Shown piece by piece: positions 21,567-32,887 of a stretch of DNA of 64,000 nucleotides. Location of the stretch: NCBI GenBank assembly GCA_903866255.1, contig CAIPMW010000009.1:1-64000 (forward strand), read 5' to 3'. The position numbers were made by a program, and so were the translations under genes. The notes under the pieces were generated by a model that did no database searches, was not told the origin of the DNA, and saw nothing but the letters and a program-made list of their open reading frames with translations. How positions within the stretch are numbered: the stretch's first letter is position 1; the number at the start of each line of letters is the position of its first letter. The DNA is from an uncultured Chlorobiaceae bacterium (GTDB lineage: Bacteria > Bacteroidota > Chlorobiia > Chlorobiales > Chlorobiaceae).

Positions 21567-22451
21567 ATGAGTGATGTAAATAATGTTTTGAAGCTTGGCT
21601 TGCCTAAAGGAAGTCTGCAGGATTCAACAATCGATCTTTTTGCGCAGGCAGGATTTCATTTTTCAGTTCAGAGCCGATCCTATTTCCCTTCAATTGATGA
21701 TGATGAACTGGAAGCCATTTTGATCAGGGCCCAGGAGATGGCCCACTATGTGGAGCTTGGTGCCTTTGATGTCGGGTTGACAGGCAAGGACTGGATTATT
21801 GAAACTGATGCCGATGTGGTTGAAGTTGCGGATCTGGTCTACTCAAAAGCTTCCATGAGGCCTGTGCGCTGGGTACTCTGTGTGCCTGAGAGTTCCTCGA
21901 TTACCTCGGTCAAAGAGCTTGAGGGCAAGCATATTGCTACTGAAGTGGTTAATATTACCAAAAAATATCTTGCCAGGAATGGGGTCAATGCGTCTGTTGA
22001 GTTCAGTTGGGGCGCTACAGAGGTTAAGCCACCTGATCTTGCAGATGCCATTGTTGAGGTGACTGAAACCGGTTCATCTCTCAGGGCAAACAAGTTGAGG
22101 ATTATCGACACCATTCTTGAGTCGAACACCAAACTGATTGCCAATAAAAGTTCGTGGAACGATCCATGGAAACGCGAAAAGATTGAGAATATGGCCCTGT
22201 TGCTGCTTGGCGCAATCAATGCCCAGGGTAAAGTTGGTTTGAAGATGAACGCTCCGAAATCCGCGATTGACAAGATTATGGCCATTATTCCTGCGCTGCG
22301 CCAGCCGACCATATCGAGTCTTGCAGGTGAGCAGTGGGTAGCACTAGAGGTGATTGTTACCGAAAAAATTGTGCGCAAGCTTATTCCTGAGCTGAAAAGG
22401 GCCGGGGCGGAAGGTATTTTTGAGTATAACATCAACAAACTGATCGACTGA
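21567..22451 (+). CDS. hisG: ATP phosphoribosyltransferase (long form)
   Basis: [34 protein letters not shown]-terminal regulatory domain. Confidence 0.92.
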   Translation: MSDVNNVLKLGLPKGSLQDSTIDLFAQAGFHFSVQSRSYFPSIDDDELEAILIRAQEMAHYVELGAFDVGLTGKDWIIETDADVVEVADLVYSKASMRPVRWVLCVPESSSITSVKELEGKHIATEVVNITKKYLARNGVNASVEFSWGATEVKPPDLADAIVEVTETGSSLRANKLRIIDTILESNTKLIANKSSWNDPWKREKIENMALLLLGAINAQGKVGLKMNAPKSAIDKIMAIIPALRQPTISSLAGEQWVALEVIVTEKIVRKLIPELKRAGAEGIFEYNINKLID

Positions 22452-22515
22452 ATGAGCTTGTCATACTCATGAAACTTACAGACTGCTCTTCGGGGCTGTC
22501 TTTTTTATCGTTGCC

Positions 22516-23655
22516 ATGCTGCTTTTCTATCAGATCCTGGTGCTGTTGGCGTTGATTGTTTTTTTGGGAATTGTGCTGAGAAATTTGGTCGACCTTAAAG
22601 GTCTGCCAGAGCATGCGTCTGTTATCGGGCCTCTTGTCTCTGTCCTGGTTCCTGCCCGAAACGAAGCACATAATATTGAACGTTGCGTACGATCGCTTCT
22701 GCAGCAGGACTATGGGCTGTTTGAGATTCTTGTGCTGGATGATGGATCAACCGATATAACACCTGAGTTATTGTGCTCTCTTGCCAGTGAGTCGGGTGGG
22801 CGTCTGCGCACCCTGAAAGGCGGCCCACTTCCAGAAGGCTGGCACGGAAAAGCCTGGGCCTGCCATCAGCTAGGGTGTCAGGCAAAGGGGGAGCTGCTGC
22901 TTTTTACCGATGCTGATACCATGCACCAACCCGATTCTCTCCGTCGTTCGGTTGAAGCTTTGCATGATTCCGGAGCCGACATGCTCTCACTGACACCGCA
23001 TCAGGAGCTTGGTTCTCTTCTGGAGAAACTGGTCGTACCGATGGTTTATTTTATTCTTATGTGTTATCTTCCCCTGCGGCTTGTGCGGACAAGCCGCAAC
23101 CCGGCATTCAGTTTTGCCAACGGCCAGTATATTCTCCTTCGGAAGGCAATGTATGAAAGCATCAATGGTCATGCCACCGTCAGAGCTAATATTGTTGAAG
23201 ATGTCTGGCTCTGCATGGCGGTGAAAAAAGCTGGTGGGATTGTCGTTGCGCATAATGGTACCGATACGGTCAGTTGCAGGATGTACCGCAATGCCAGGGA
23301 GGTGTGGGAGGGGTTTTCAAAAAATCTTTTTGCAGGCCTTGGGTACAAGACAACAGCTCTGTTACTCGTGATTGCCGTGATGGTGTTTTTGTATATTATG
23401 CCCTATGCATTTCTTGTCCGTTCACTATTGACTGCGGAGTTCAGTAAGGAGTTTTTTTTGCTGCCGCTTTTGCAAATTGCTGTTGTACTCTTAACCAGGT
23501 ATTATATTGCAGTTGCATTTCGGCAACCACTTCCGATACTTCTGCTTCACGTTTTTTCTCAGACCGTGTTACTTGCCATAGCCATCAACTCATTTTACAG
23601 TATTAAATTTGGCAATGGCTCTCAATGGAAAGGGAGAAGCTACAATTTTTCCTGA
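22516..23655 (+). CDS. cruC: GT2 glycosyltransferase, probable hydroxychlorobactene/hydroxy-gamma-carotene glucosyltransferase
   Basis: VSVLVPARNEAHNIERCVRSLLQQDYG, LVLDDGSTD, LLFTDADTMH; C-terminal TM segments; family certain, symbol from neighbourhood with bchK. Confidence 0.65.
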   Translation: MLLFYQILVLLALIVFLGIVLRNLVDLKGLPEHASVIGPLVSVLVPARNEAHNIERCVRSLLQQDYGLFEILVLDDGSTDITPELLCSLASESGGRLRTLKGGPLPEGWHGKAWACHQLGCQAKGELLLFTDADTMHQPDSLRRSVEALHDSGADMLSLTPHQELGSLLEKLVVPMVYFILMCYLPLRLVRTSRNPAFSFANGQYILLRKAMYESINGHATVRANIVEDVWLCMAVKKAGGIVVAHNGTDTVSCRMYRNAREVWEGFSKNLFAGLGYKTTALLLVIAVMVFLYIMPYAFLVRSLLTAEFSKEFFLLPLLQIAVVLLTRYYIAVAFRQPLPILLLHVFSQTVLLAIAINSFYSIKFGNGSQWKGRSYNFS

Positions 23656-23780
23656 CTGAGGGGAGAATTCTGGGAAGGTGATAAATTTTTTTAAATTAGG
23701 GGATAAAAATCATCGTGTCGGCTTGTGGCGATCTGTTGACGATAATAATTTGAGTATCAATTCAAACAAACGTAAGATTC

Positions 23781-24731
23781 ATGGGTTTTTTGTCGAACAT
23801 ATTTGGTAAAAAGGAAGTAGAAATCAAGCTTCCAAAAGTGCTTGAAGATGTAAACCTGATCAAGACAATGGGGGGACATCTTGACCGTGTGCTGGGGGTA
23901 AAATTCAGCGCCGACGGAAAGAGACTGGTCAGTGGCAGTTTTGATGAGACTGTGATGCTCTGGGATGTGGAGTCGGGCAAAAGTCTTTTCACCATGAAGG
24001 GCCATGAAACCTGGGTTGAATGTATTGATTACAGTCGAGATGGCAGGCGACTTGCAAGTGGCAGTACCGACAGCACGGTAAGGATATGGGACGCAGCAAA
24101 TGGCAGGTGCCTGCATGTCTGTAAAGGGCATGATACGGCTGTGCGTATGGTGGCTTTCAGTCCTGATAACAAGATTGTGGCAAGTTGTTCGCGTGACACG
24201 ACAATACGCCTGTGGGATGTCGAAACAGGTAAAGAGCTTTCGAGGTTTCTCGGCCATAAATCATATATTGAGTGCTTGGCCTACAGTCATGATGGCAAAA
24301 GGCTTGCAAGCTGCGGTGAGGAACCTGTGGTGAAAATATGGGATGTTGCAACGGGCAAAAATATTGCCAACTACAAGACTGACGACAGGCTTTCACATGC
24401 TCTGGCCTACAGTCCTGATGACAAGTTTATTGCTTTTTGTGGACGTGATGCCTTGGTCAAGATTCTTGATGCAGCGACAGGAGAGATTGTAAAGCTTTTT
24501 GAGGGACATGGTGATGCTGTCCGAAGTGTTTGCTTTACCCCTGATGGCTCAAAAGTTGTGAGTGCGGCAAACGATGAAACGGTAAGGTTGTGGGATATAC
24601 AGTCAGGTCAGGAGCTGCATTTATACAGGGGTCATGTTCTTGAAGTGCAGTCGGTCGATGTCTCTCCTGATGGTCACACAATTGCGAGTGGAAGTGATGA
24701 CCGCAAGATCAAATTGTGGGCCATAAGGTAG
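23781..24731 (+). CDS. WD40 repeat beta-propeller protein
   Basis: About seven repeats of the type GHxxxVxxVxFSPDGKxLASGSxDxTVRLWD. Confidence 0.9.
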   Translation: MGFLSNIFGKKEVEIKLPKVLEDVNLIKTMGGHLDRVLGVKFSADGKRLVSGSFDETVMLWDVESGKSLFTMKGHETWVECIDYSRDGRRLASGSTDSTVRIWDAANGRCLHVCKGHDTAVRMVAFSPDNKIVASCSRDTTIRLWDVETGKELSRFLGHKSYIECLAYSHDGKRLASCGEEPVVKIWDVATGKNIANYKTDDRLSHALAYSPDDKFIAFCGRDALVKILDAATGEIVKLFEGHGDAVRSVCFTPDGSKVVSAANDETVRLWDIQSGQELHLYRGHVLEVQSVDVSPDGHTIASGSDDRKIKLWAIR

Positions 24732-24957
24732 AGTGCTTATTTATAGGTGTTTACCTGCTTTATCCTCTCTTTTTTTATGTTGGGTGTTTTTCTGTCAATA
24801 ATAAAAAAGTAGCGTAAATCACAGAACTTTCTTTTTGATTTAGCACAAAGTAAGTAAATTATTCTCACGATGAATTAATTCGTTTTTGAGCGCTTCATGT
24901 CGAGGTTCGCTCATTGTAACGCCAAGTTTAACTGGCAAAAATAAAAAAGAGGTAGAT

Positions 24958-25167
24958 ATGGGTACTCAGGTTGAAGGAACTGTAAAATGGTTCAATGAAG
25001 AAAAAGGTTACGGCTTTATCGAACAGAAAGGCGGAAAAGATGTGTTTGTGCATCATAGTGCCATCAATGGCACTGGTCGCAAAACACTTGTAGAAGGCCA
25101 GAAAGTAACGATGGAAGTAACTCAGGGAGCAAAAGGCCTTCAGGCTGAAGATGTAACCCCTCTTTAA
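24958..25167 (+). CDS. Cold shock protein (CspA family)
   Basis: [30 protein letters not shown]. Confidence 0.93.
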   Translation: MGTQVEGTVKWFNEEKGYGFIEQKGGKDVFVHHSAINGTGRKTLVEGQKVTMEVTQGAKGLQAEDVTPL

Positions 25168-25219
25168 ATTATTTTCGTTTTGCCCGGATAACTGGCTGAC
25201 GTTGGTTACGGTACAAAAA

Positions 25220-25255
25220 ACAGAGGGCGCACCACCATGCGCCTTTTGTTTTTTA
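25220..25255 (+). terminator. Rho-independent terminator downstream of the csp gene
   Basis: GGCGCA-ccacca-TGCGCC stem followed by ttttgtttttt. Confidence 0.7.
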
Positions 25256-25343
25256 GATCAGAATAGCTCTTTTCCCTGATGCGTCCGTATCGACGGGTAG
25301 TACTCTTTTTCACTGTCTGCTCAATACAATAGAAGAATAATTC

Positions 25344-26234
25344 ATGCTGAACACAAACGAACAAAGACTTGTAGAGTTTCTGCTGCAATGCCACCCGGGC
25401 CAGCCAAAAACCAGAGGAACCTGGGAGGTTGACCATCAGGGCATACCTTTTCTTCTTCCCGCAATCGGCGGTATTACCCTGAATGTTCAGGCAGGCGATC
25501 CAGCATTTGGCTGGGCGGGCGACCATATTGAGCCGGGAGTCAGTTGCACTGCCGATACCATGAAACCCTTTGAACATCCCAATGTTGGCCTGCAGATCTT
25601 TTCCTGTGCAGGCAACACTGCGACTGTTGCCACCGGCGAGGCCAAAGGGGCTGAAGGTCGTGTTCTTGGTCACCACGGTGGCTCTGAACATGTGATTGTT
25701 GATTTTCCTCGTGACATCAAGGAGAAGCTGCTTTACAGCGATACCATCATTATTCGAGGGAAAGGTCAGGGTCTGAAACTCACAGACTATCCTGCTATTG
25801 CTCTGTTTAATCTTGATCCGGCTCTGCTCCATACCATGAAGATCCGTGAACTTGAGGGAGGCGTACTCGAAGTGCCTGTCACCACCCTTGTTCCCGCAGT
25901 CTGTATGGGCTCTGGCATTGGTTCAGCGCATGTGGCCAAAGGAGATTACGACATCATGACGAGTGATGCCGAGACCGTCAGCGAGTATGGAATCGACAAG
26001 ATACGTCTTGGCGACTTTGTTGCCCTGCTTGACCACGATAACCGTTACGGTAGAGCATATCGCAAGGGTGCCATCACTATTGGTATTGTGATTCACAGTG
26101 ATTGTCTCGAAGCGGGGCATGGGCCAGGCGTTACGACGCTTATGACCTGCGCTTCACCGCTCATTAAGCCGGTTATTAATCCTGCCGCAAATATTGCTGA
26201 TCTGCTTGGGATTGGGACGATATTGAAGGGGTAA
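25344..26234 (+). CDS. DUF4438-family protein
   Basis: Conserved style [26 protein letters not shown]; recognised as DUF4438-like. Confidence 0.65.
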   Translation: MLNTNEQRLVEFLLQCHPGQPKTRGTWEVDHQGIPFLLPAIGGITLNVQAGDPAFGWAGDHIEPGVSCTADTMKPFEHPNVGLQIFSCAGNTATVATGEAKGAEGRVLGHHGGSEHVIVDFPRDIKEKLLYSDTIIIRGKGQGLKLTDYPAIALFNLDPALLHTMKIRELEGGVLEVPVTTLVPAVCMGSGIGSAHVAKGDYDIMTSDAETVSEYGIDKIRLGDFVALLDHDNRYGRAYRKGAITIGIVIHSDCLEAGHGPGVTTLMTCASPLIKPVINPAANIADLLGIGTILKG

Positions 26235-26251
26235 TTGCAGCTTGTCCCAGA

Positions 26252-26288
26252 CAAAAAAATCCCCCCGTAATGCGGAGGGATTTTTTTC
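26252..26288. terminator. Bidirectional terminator between convergent DUF4438 gene and bchE
   Basis: aaaaaaatcccccc-gtaatgc-ggagggattttttt hairpin flanked by A7/T7. Confidence 0.75.
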
Positions 26289-26312
26289 AATAACATCATA
26301 GAACACTGAAAG

Positions 26313-27953
26313 TTAGCAATTACGCACGGTCGAAGAGTTACGATCCTTGATGGTGCTCTCGTCGAACTCGTCCCAGTTGTGCTCGTCGTGCTCACGCTGG
26401 TAGCCAGCCTCTTTCAGGCCAAAGCTCATGTCGGCAACCATTTCAGGCCGAAGCTCTTTGAGGTTTTTCACCTCGTCCTGCGTCAGAATTCTTGTCTTGT
26501 CGAAGCCCAGATCAATCTCAATCTTGCGGTTCTTGGTCTTGACGCGGTCGATGTCGTAGAAGCGCTTGGTAATGGTGGTGTTGGCAAATGCTTTCAGACA
26601 GCCCAGCATGTATTTGCGGACGTAAGGATCCTTGATCCATGGGTAGCCAAAGAAGGTTTTGCGTGCGTAGAAGCGTGCATAAGATTTCAGCACCAGCTTC
26701 AGCACATCTTCACGCTCCATGTTGTCGGGCTTGATAATCGGCGTCACAAAGTTGTACTTGGAGTAGTCGCGCACCTCTACCCTGTCGCCAAGCTCCTTGA
26801 AAAGGTCGGAGAAGGGCCATGGTGTGTAGATGGTCCAGTTCGCCATATCGGGATCCCAGTCCTTGCAGAGCTGGTAGGTCTCTTCAATGGTTTCAGGGGT
26901 TTCGTGCTCAAGACCCATAACAAACTGTGCTTCAGCCACGATGCCATTTTTCTGGAGCAGCTTGATGGCAAGCTTGTTTTCCTCAATAGTGGTCTCTTTG
27001 CGGAAACGGTTCAGGTTCATCTGGCTGGCAGCTTCGGTGCCGAGCGAAACATGGACAAGGCCTGCCTTGCGGAAGAATGGCAGCAGATCGGCATCGCGCA
27101 TGATGTCGGTTACGCGGGTGTTGATACCCCAGGTCACATCAAGCTTGCGGTCGATCAGCTCCTGGCAAAGCGAGACAAACTTCTGCTTGTTGATAGTTGG
27201 CTCCTCATCAGCAAGGATGAAAAATCCCACTTTATGCTGTTTGACCAGTACCTCAATTTCATCGACAAAAAGTTTGGGACTGCGAGCACGGTAGCGGCGC
27301 CAGAACTGCCACTGTGAGCAGAAAGTGCAGGTAAACGGACAGCCTCTTGCAAAGTTAGGAACCGCAAGACGGCAGTTCAGAGGGGTGTAAATGTATTTAT
27401 CCCAGTCGTAAAGGCTCCAGTCGGGGGAGAGTGTATCAAGATCTTCAATAACAGGATGTGCGGCGGTGGCGAACACCTTACCTTCGTCGTCGATATAGGC
27501 GATGCCGGTAATCTCTCCACGGTTCTGCTTGTCAGTTCCTGCTGCGATCTCCCTGATGAGGTTAACGGTAACCTCTTCACCTTCACCGCGAACGACATAA
27601 TCGGTTTCAGGCGCCTCACTCAGTACCTGCGGGTACATGAAGGTTGAATGAATACCACCCATAATCGTCTTGATCTTCGGATTCACCTTTTTGGCAAGCT
27701 TCATGATTGCCTGCGCCTTGAAAATCGACGGAGTGATATTGGTTGCCATCACCACATCCGGCATGTTCTTGCGGATGATAGCTTCAATCTGGTCGTCAGG
27801 AATGTCGTCGGCCATGGCGTCAACAAATTTAATCTGATCGAATCCAGCTTTTTTCAGGGCACCACCAATGTAGGCTACCCAGCTTGGCGTCCAGTTACCG
27901 GCAATCTCGGCTCCACCTGAATGATAATTTGGTTGAACCATCAATATTTTCAT
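26313..27953 (-). CDS. bchE: Anaerobic Mg-protoporphyrin IX monomethyl ester oxidative cyclase (B12-binding radical SAM)
   Basis: ILMVQPNYHSGGAEIAGNWTPSWVAYIGGALKKAGF, NFARGCPFTCTFCSQWQFWRRYRARSP. Confidence 0.93.
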   Translation of the reverse strand: MKILMVQPNYHSGGAEIAGNWTPSWVAYIGGALKKAGFDQIKFVDAMADDIPDDQIEAIIRKNMPDVVMATNITPSIFKAQAIMKLAKKVNPKIKTIMGGIHSTFMYPQVLSEAPETDYVVRGEGEEVTVNLIREIAAGTDKQNRGEITGIAYIDDEGKVFATAAHPVIEDLDTLSPDWSLYDWDKYIYTPLNCRLAVPNFARGCPFTCTFCSQWQFWRRYRARSPKLFVDEIEVLVKQHKVGFFILADEEPTINKQKFVSLCQELIDRKLDVTWGINTRVTDIMRDADLLPFFRKAGLVHVSLGTEAASQMNLNRFRKETTIEENKLAIKLLQKNGIVAEAQFVMGLEHETPETIEETYQLCKDWDPDMANWTIYTPWPFSDLFKELGDRVEVRDYSKYNFVTPIIKPDNMEREDVLKLVLKSYARFYARKTFFGYPWIKDPYVRKYMLGCLKAFANTTITKRFYDIDRVKTKNRKIEIDLGFDKTRILTQDEVKNLKELRPEMVADMSFGLKEAGYQREHDEHNWDEFDESTIKDRNSSTVRNC

Positions 27954-28165
27954 CGGTCTCCATCCTCCAGATATGTTTTATTACAAAATTGGGAATGCAA
28001 CACTATAACAACATGCATCCCGCATAGACTCACAAAAAATAATGAACTGACAATTTACAATTTATTTCCAAAAACTTCATAGCGTTTTCATGCCCTGCTG
28101 CCCCAATGGCAATTGAAAAATTCCAACATGTAATCTGAGGCAACAACCTTTTATTAAAAAATGAA

Positions 28166-28861
28166 TTAGCGATGGCTGGCATTCATAAGCATGGTGTGAT
28201 AAAACCCAAAACTGATCTTTTCCCTGCTCTTTACCTGCATCCGGTCTTTATCCATAGCTTTTTTCATCTCCTCATCCCGGATCATCTGAATGGTTGTGCG
28301 GCGCTCCTTTTTGGGGAAATAGCCACCCGCCCAATGCATGAGGGCCAGAAGTTTATTGTAAGGGGCATAAGTGAAAATAATGGCTCCTTTGGTAAGGCGG
28401 CTCAAATTACTGAACGCCTGGGCAAACCCTTCAGCCGGATAATGGATAAGCACATCAAAGCAGACAACGGCATCGTACTTTCCGCTTACCGACTCAATGG
28501 TGTTGACCTCGAATTCGATGTTTTTCTCCACACCTTGCTTGATTGCTTCAAGCTTGGCTTTATCCACCATCTGTGAGGCAATATCGACAGCTTTTACCTT
28601 GTACCCTGCTTTGGCAAGCCTGATACTGAAGAGTCCAGTTCCACAGCCAGCATCAAGCACTGTTGCACCTTTTGGCAATCCCAGTTTTTGCAGCCAGTCG
28701 AATGCCTTATCCATCATCACGGCGTGGCCCTGGCGGACGGTATTGCGTACAGAGGAGAGTTTGTCGTCTCCGTATATTGATGCCCATCTCTGAAAGCCCT
28801 GCCCGTTAAAATAGGAACGGAGCATTTTCTTGTGTTCTTCAGCATTGAAAGAGCTGCTCAT
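28166..28861 (-). CDS. bchM: Mg-protoporphyrin IX O-methyltransferase
   Basis: SAM-methyltransferase motif [17 protein letters not shown]; between bchE and bchH. Confidence 0.9.
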   Translation of the reverse strand: MSSSFNAEEHKKMLRSYFNGQGFQRWASIYGDDKLSSVRNTVRQGHAVMMDKAFDWLQKLGLPKGATVLDAGCGTGLFSIRLAKAGYKVKAVDIASQMVDKAKLEAIKQGVEKNIEFEVNTIESVSGKYDAVVCFDVLIHYPAEGFAQAFSNLSRLTKGAIIFTYAPYNKLLALMHWAGGYFPKKERRTTIQMIRDEEMKKAMDKDRMQVKSREKISFGFYHTMLMNASHR

Positions 28862-28927
28862 GGTAAAAGTTTTGTCGGTTGCGTTGTTAGCTTTTCTCTA
28901 TGGTTGTCAGGAACATCGTGAACTCTC

Positions 28928-31900
28928 TTACACATCAATCCCCTCAAGGCGATCTTCGAGGTCTGAGTAAATCTCCTGAAGTTTTTCAATCATGTCGGGG
29001 TCTGCGCTCCACATGCCGCGTCCACTTGCTTCGAGCATACGACCGACAATGTTTTTGAAGGCTTTAGGATTCACCTTCATAAGGCGCTCGCGCATGTTTG
29101 GATCCATGGCGTAGGTTTCAGCAGCCTCCTTGTAGACCCAGTCGTCAACGCCCTTGGTGACGGCATCCCAGCCGAGCATATAGGTAAAGCGGTTGCTGAT
29201 TTCAGCGGCGCCACTGTGCCCCTGGTCAAGCATGGTCTCAAACCATTTCGGGTTGAGCAGTTTGCTGCGGAACTCCACCTTCAGCGCCTTGTCGGCATCG
29301 TCAATCTTGACATCGGCCGTAAAGGTCTCGACGTAGTTGAGTTTGACGTTGTCACCCTTTGGATTGCGACGACGGGCTGAAAGCTGCAGCGCTCCCGATG
29401 AGGAGAAGTAGCGGTCAATGTCGGTAATGCCAAACTCAGCCGAGTCGACCTGCTGTACCACCCGGTCAACGGTACTCAGGAGCCCTTTCAGAATATCGGT
29501 CTGTTGGTCGCCGTAACGGTTGCCCCCGTATGCGAAACCGGTTCGTTTGATGAACATGTTGTCGAGATCATCCTCCGATTCCCATGCTGAATCTTCAACC
29601 AGCTCCTCAACCTGTGAGCCGTAAGCGCCCGGTGCCTGAGTGAAGAGACGCGACGTGGCACTCTCAAAATCCTTACCCTCTTTCAATGCGGCATCGACAT
29701 GTTTTTTGATATGGTTCATCTCGTGGGGCTCAATGGCTCTTGCGGCATCCTTGACCAGTTTGTCGAGATGATCAACAAGAACACCAAAAGTGTCGCGGAA
29801 GATTGAGCTGATCTGGATAAGCACATCAATTCTTGGACGACCAAGCTTTTCGAGCGGTACCAGACGGTAGTGGCTGATTTTGCCCTGTCCATCATAAGCT
29901 GGTTCAGCGCCCATGAGGTGAATAATCACGGCAACTGCTTCGCCCTTGCTCTTGATGGTATCAAGCCCCCAAAGCACCTGGGCAATGGTTTCAGGATATT
30001 CTCCGTTATTCTCCTCAAGGTGGCGGTTCAGGATGCTGTCGCCAATCTGTTTGCCGCGTTTGAAAGCCAGTTCTGAAGGAATGCGCCATGGATCAATGGC
30101 GTGAATGTTGCGGCCGGTTGGCAGTATGCCCGCACCGTCACGAACCAGATCGCCGCCTGAACCCGAGGGGATATACTCACCACACAGGGCTCTCAGGAAG
30201 CCTTTCATCTCATTCTTGTTATCCTCCAGCGCCCGTTTGAGGGCGAGGCCATCCTGTAGCGCACCGTTAATGGCTTCAACCATATCCGACGATACTTTTG
30301 CACCGTTAGTCAGCTTGTTGAAGAGGTTTGTCGGATTGCTTCTGCCGAAAATGGTCTGCTCAATAAACTCTTTGGTGTGCCCGTCTACTGTTTCACGTGC
30401 GGTCATTGCCTGCTGTTCACCTTTGCGGGCTCGGGTGGCCAGCGATGGGTAGTCACCATAAATTCGGTCTTCACCGATCGCCTGCATGATGATTGATGGC
30501 AGGGATTTTTCGTTGCCGCGCACCTTCAGGTATTCGGTGATCGTCGTTACCTGCGTTTCAAGCTTCGGAGTTTCGCCAAAAACGTGCAGCGAGTTCGAAA
30601 TCAATCGTCCCTCAAGCTCCATCATGTAGGTGTAGAGGCGGCTGATATACTCCTGGAAATTCTCTCCCTGAACGCGAGGGCAATCGTCCGTCAGGTTGAG
30701 CTGCTGTGCCTTGGTGATAATCACCTCTTCAGTCTCGGCATCCGCAGTATTTTGCAGCCCGCGTTCACGGTAATCGTTCAGCATCTCCTTGAAGGCAGGC
30801 AGCTCCTTGTAGAGACCAGCGCGTGCCAGCGGAGGGATGTTGTGTGAAATCATGGTGGCGTAACCGCGACGTTTGGCAATATTGGCCTCGCTCGGGTTAT
30901 TGATCGGGTAGATATAGAAATGGGGCACTTCGCCGAGCAGTGCATCTGACCAGCAGTCGCCGGTGACGCCAAGCTGAAGGCCGGGCATCCACTCAGCCGT
31001 ACCGTGCATACCGATGTGTACCAGAGCGTTGGCTCCAAAGACGCGGCTGATCCAGCGGTAAAAGGCGATATATTGGTGGTGTGGCGTATTTTCCTTGTCA
31101 AAGAGCAGCCGCATTGGGTCGCCCTGAATACCAAGCCGAGGTTGAACGCCAATAAAGATATTACCGAAAGTAATGCCACCGATAAAGAGTTTGTCAGGTT
31201 TGATCGGGGCTATTTCTCCGGGGAAGCCGCTCCAGCGTCCTTCAATGCGCTCGCGCTCTCTGCCGGAGGTGATGCTGTTGAACTGTTCGCGGTCGATGGC
31301 AAAGCACTCCTGCTCGTGTGCCTGGATCTCATAATCAGTGGACTTGTCGAGCATGGCAAGCAGTACTTCTGGTGATTCTGGCAACTCACCAACGTTGTAC
31401 CCTTCCGCACGGAGTGTCAGCAGAATGTTATAAATACTTTTTGGGACATCAAGCAGGGCTGCACTTGCTTTTTTGCCCATACCCGGAGGATAGTCATAAA
31501 CCACAAGGGCAACTTTTTTATCCTTGTTGGGAACTTGCCGCAGCTCTGAAAACTTTTTGGCAAGTCCGGCCAGTCTATCCAGGCGATCCGGAACCGTTTG
31601 CAGCCGTCCATCCTTGATGGCTCCGAGCACAACCGGGCATACAGCGCCGTCCATTTCAGGCAGCGAGTAGGTCATGGCGGATTGCAGCGGGATAACGCCC
31701 TGCGACTTCCATGAGGCAAAATCTTGAATAAAAAGCGGCTGTGAAACCACATAAGGCGCATTGATTTTGCCAAGAATCTCTTCGCGTGCGGCGGATGAGG
31801 CACCCGGTGTGGTTGCGCCTGCCGGGCCCCCCACAAAGCCGAAGCCCATCATGTTGACCAGCATGTCGATGTTGTTGTGTGTAAACCACTCTCTGGCCGC

Positions 31901-32731
31901 CACGTGACCTTCAACACCCATCACAAAAACGGGCAGGGGATTGAGCCCCTTGGCCGCAATGGCCCGGATGGTATTGTCAATATATTCTTTCTCCTGCAAC
32001 AGATGCTTGCGGAAGAAGAGCATCCCTATGTTGCGTTTTTTTGTTGCGTTTCGGTCGTGTTTGTGTAGCCATTTTTCGTAATGGTGCAGATCTTTCAGGT
32101 ATTCCGGCGCATCCGGGTGGTAGAAGCCCATGGTGGGAACCTCTTGTACCTTTTCAACCTTGACACCAACCTCAAAGTACTCTGACATGATGTAGTTGAA
32201 CATCGATGCCAGATTGTCGGTGGTGGGGTTCATCCAGTAGGTGTACACCTGCATCCAGTTCTTGAAATCCTTTGCCTTTTTCGGGATCAGCGGCAACATG
32301 GTGCGCATGATTTTAAGCAGCTTCATGTAGCCGTAGAGTGCATCCTCGTCGCGCCCCTTAACCAGCATTTTTGCAACTTTCTTGACAATATCAGGCATAC
32401 CGCTTCCATCGCCCGAGACAACATAATTGCCGATTTTTGTCATCTGCATCACCTCTGGCATCGACTCGTAGGCAAAAACAACCTTTACCTTCGACTTGTC
32501 GACCTGCTCCTGCAGCCAGTCAGCCTGGCCCTTGAACTGGATCAGTGTGGTAAAAATACAGTCGGCATTGTGGATAGCTTCGGCGGCTTCGGGGTTCTGA
32601 TGTTCAAGGTCCTGATCGGTCCATTGGGTGAGTTCAGCATGGTCAGCAATTTTGGAGGTTACCTCGCGCCATACCCGCTGGTTGCATTGTTCCATCCCGA
32701 CAATAGCGGCAATTCTGATTTTATCGTGCAT
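28928..32731 (-). CDS. bchH: Magnesium chelatase large subunit (BchH/BchS/BchT family)
   Basis: 1267 aa CobN/BchH-type; GMHGTAEWMPGLQLGVTGDCW, KRTGFAYGGNRYGDQ. Paralog assignment (H vs S vs T) not resolved. Confidence 0.9.
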   Translation of the reverse strand: MHDKIRIAAIVGMEQCNQRVWREVTSKIADHAELTQWTDQDLEHQNPEAAEAIHNADCIFTTLIQFKGQADWLQEQVDKSKVKVVFAYESMPEVMQMTKIGNYVVSGDGSGMPDIVKKVAKMLVKGRDEDALYGYMKLLKIMRTMLPLIPKKAKDFKNWMQVYTYWMNPTTDNLASMFNYIMSEYFEVGVKVEKVQEVPTMGFYHPDAPEYLKDLHHYEKWLHKHDRNATKKRNIGMLFFRKHLLQEKEYIDNTIRAIAAKGLNPLPVFVMGVEGHVAAREWFTHNNIDMLVNMMGFGFVGGPAGATTPGASSAAREEILGKINAPYVVSQPLFIQDFASWKSQGVIPLQSAMTYSLPEMDGAVCPVVLGAIKDGRLQTVPDRLDRLAGLAKKFSELRQVPNKDKKVALVVYDYPPGMGKKASAALLDVPKSIYNILLTLRAEGYNVGELPESPEVLLAMLDKSTDYEIQAHEQECFAIDREQFNSITSGRERERIEGRWSGFPGEIAPIKPDKLFIGGITFGNIFIGVQPRLGIQGDPMRLLFDKENTPHHQYIAFYRWISRVFGANALVHIGMHGTAEWMPGLQLGVTGDCWSDALLGEVPHFYIYPINNPSEANIAKRRGYATMISHNIPPLARAGLYKELPAFKEMLNDYRERGLQNTADAETEEVIITKAQQLNLTDDCPRVQGENFQEYISRLYTYMMELEGRLISNSLHVFGETPKLETQVTTITEYLKVRGNEKSLPSIIMQAIGEDRIYGDYPSLATRARKGEQQAMTARETVDGHTKEFIEQTIFGRSNPTNLFNKLTNGAKVSSDMVEAINGALQDGLALKRALEDNKNEMKGFLRALCGEYIPSGSGGDLVRDGAGILPTGRNIHAIDPWRIPSELAFKRGKQIGDSILNRHLEENNGEYPETIAQVLWGLDTIKSKGEAVAVIIHLMGAEPAYDGQGKISHYRLVPLEKLGRPRIDVLIQISSIFRDTFGVLVDHLDKLVKDAARAIEPHEMNHIKKHVDAALKEGKDFESATSRLFTQAPGAYGSQVEELVEDSAWESEDDLDNMFIKRTGFAYGGNRYGDQQTDILKGLLSTVDRVVQQVDSAEFGITDIDRYFSSSGALQLSARRRNPKGDNVKLNYVETFTADVKIDDADKALKVEFRSKLLNPKWFETMLDQGHSGAAEISNRFTYMLGWDAVTKGVDDWVYKEAAETYAMDPNMRERLMKVNPKAFKNIVGRMLEASGRGMWSADPDMIEKLQEIYSDLEDRLEGIDV

Positions 32732-32813
32732 AGAAATACAAAAAATGTACGTTTGTTGGTGGTTTTAACAAGACTGCAAAATGTAATAAAATCCCGGGAT
32801 GTAAACTAACGAT

Positions 32814-32853
32814 TAAAAAAAGAGCCAGCCCCTCTTTGCGGAGGAGCTGGCTC
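32814..32853 (-). terminator. Rho-independent terminator downstream of TonB-dependent receptor
   Basis: gagccagc/gctggctc perfect 8-bp stem; on the minus strand followed by T7. Confidence 0.75.
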
Positions 32854-32887
32854 AGGGTTACAATCATGTACGAAAGAGAGCAATTTG

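Noticed and set aside
24731-24957. Long leader of the csp gene as a novel thermosensor RNA
   Set aside because: Long 5' UTRs are common for cold shock genes, but no specific structure could be supported by eye.
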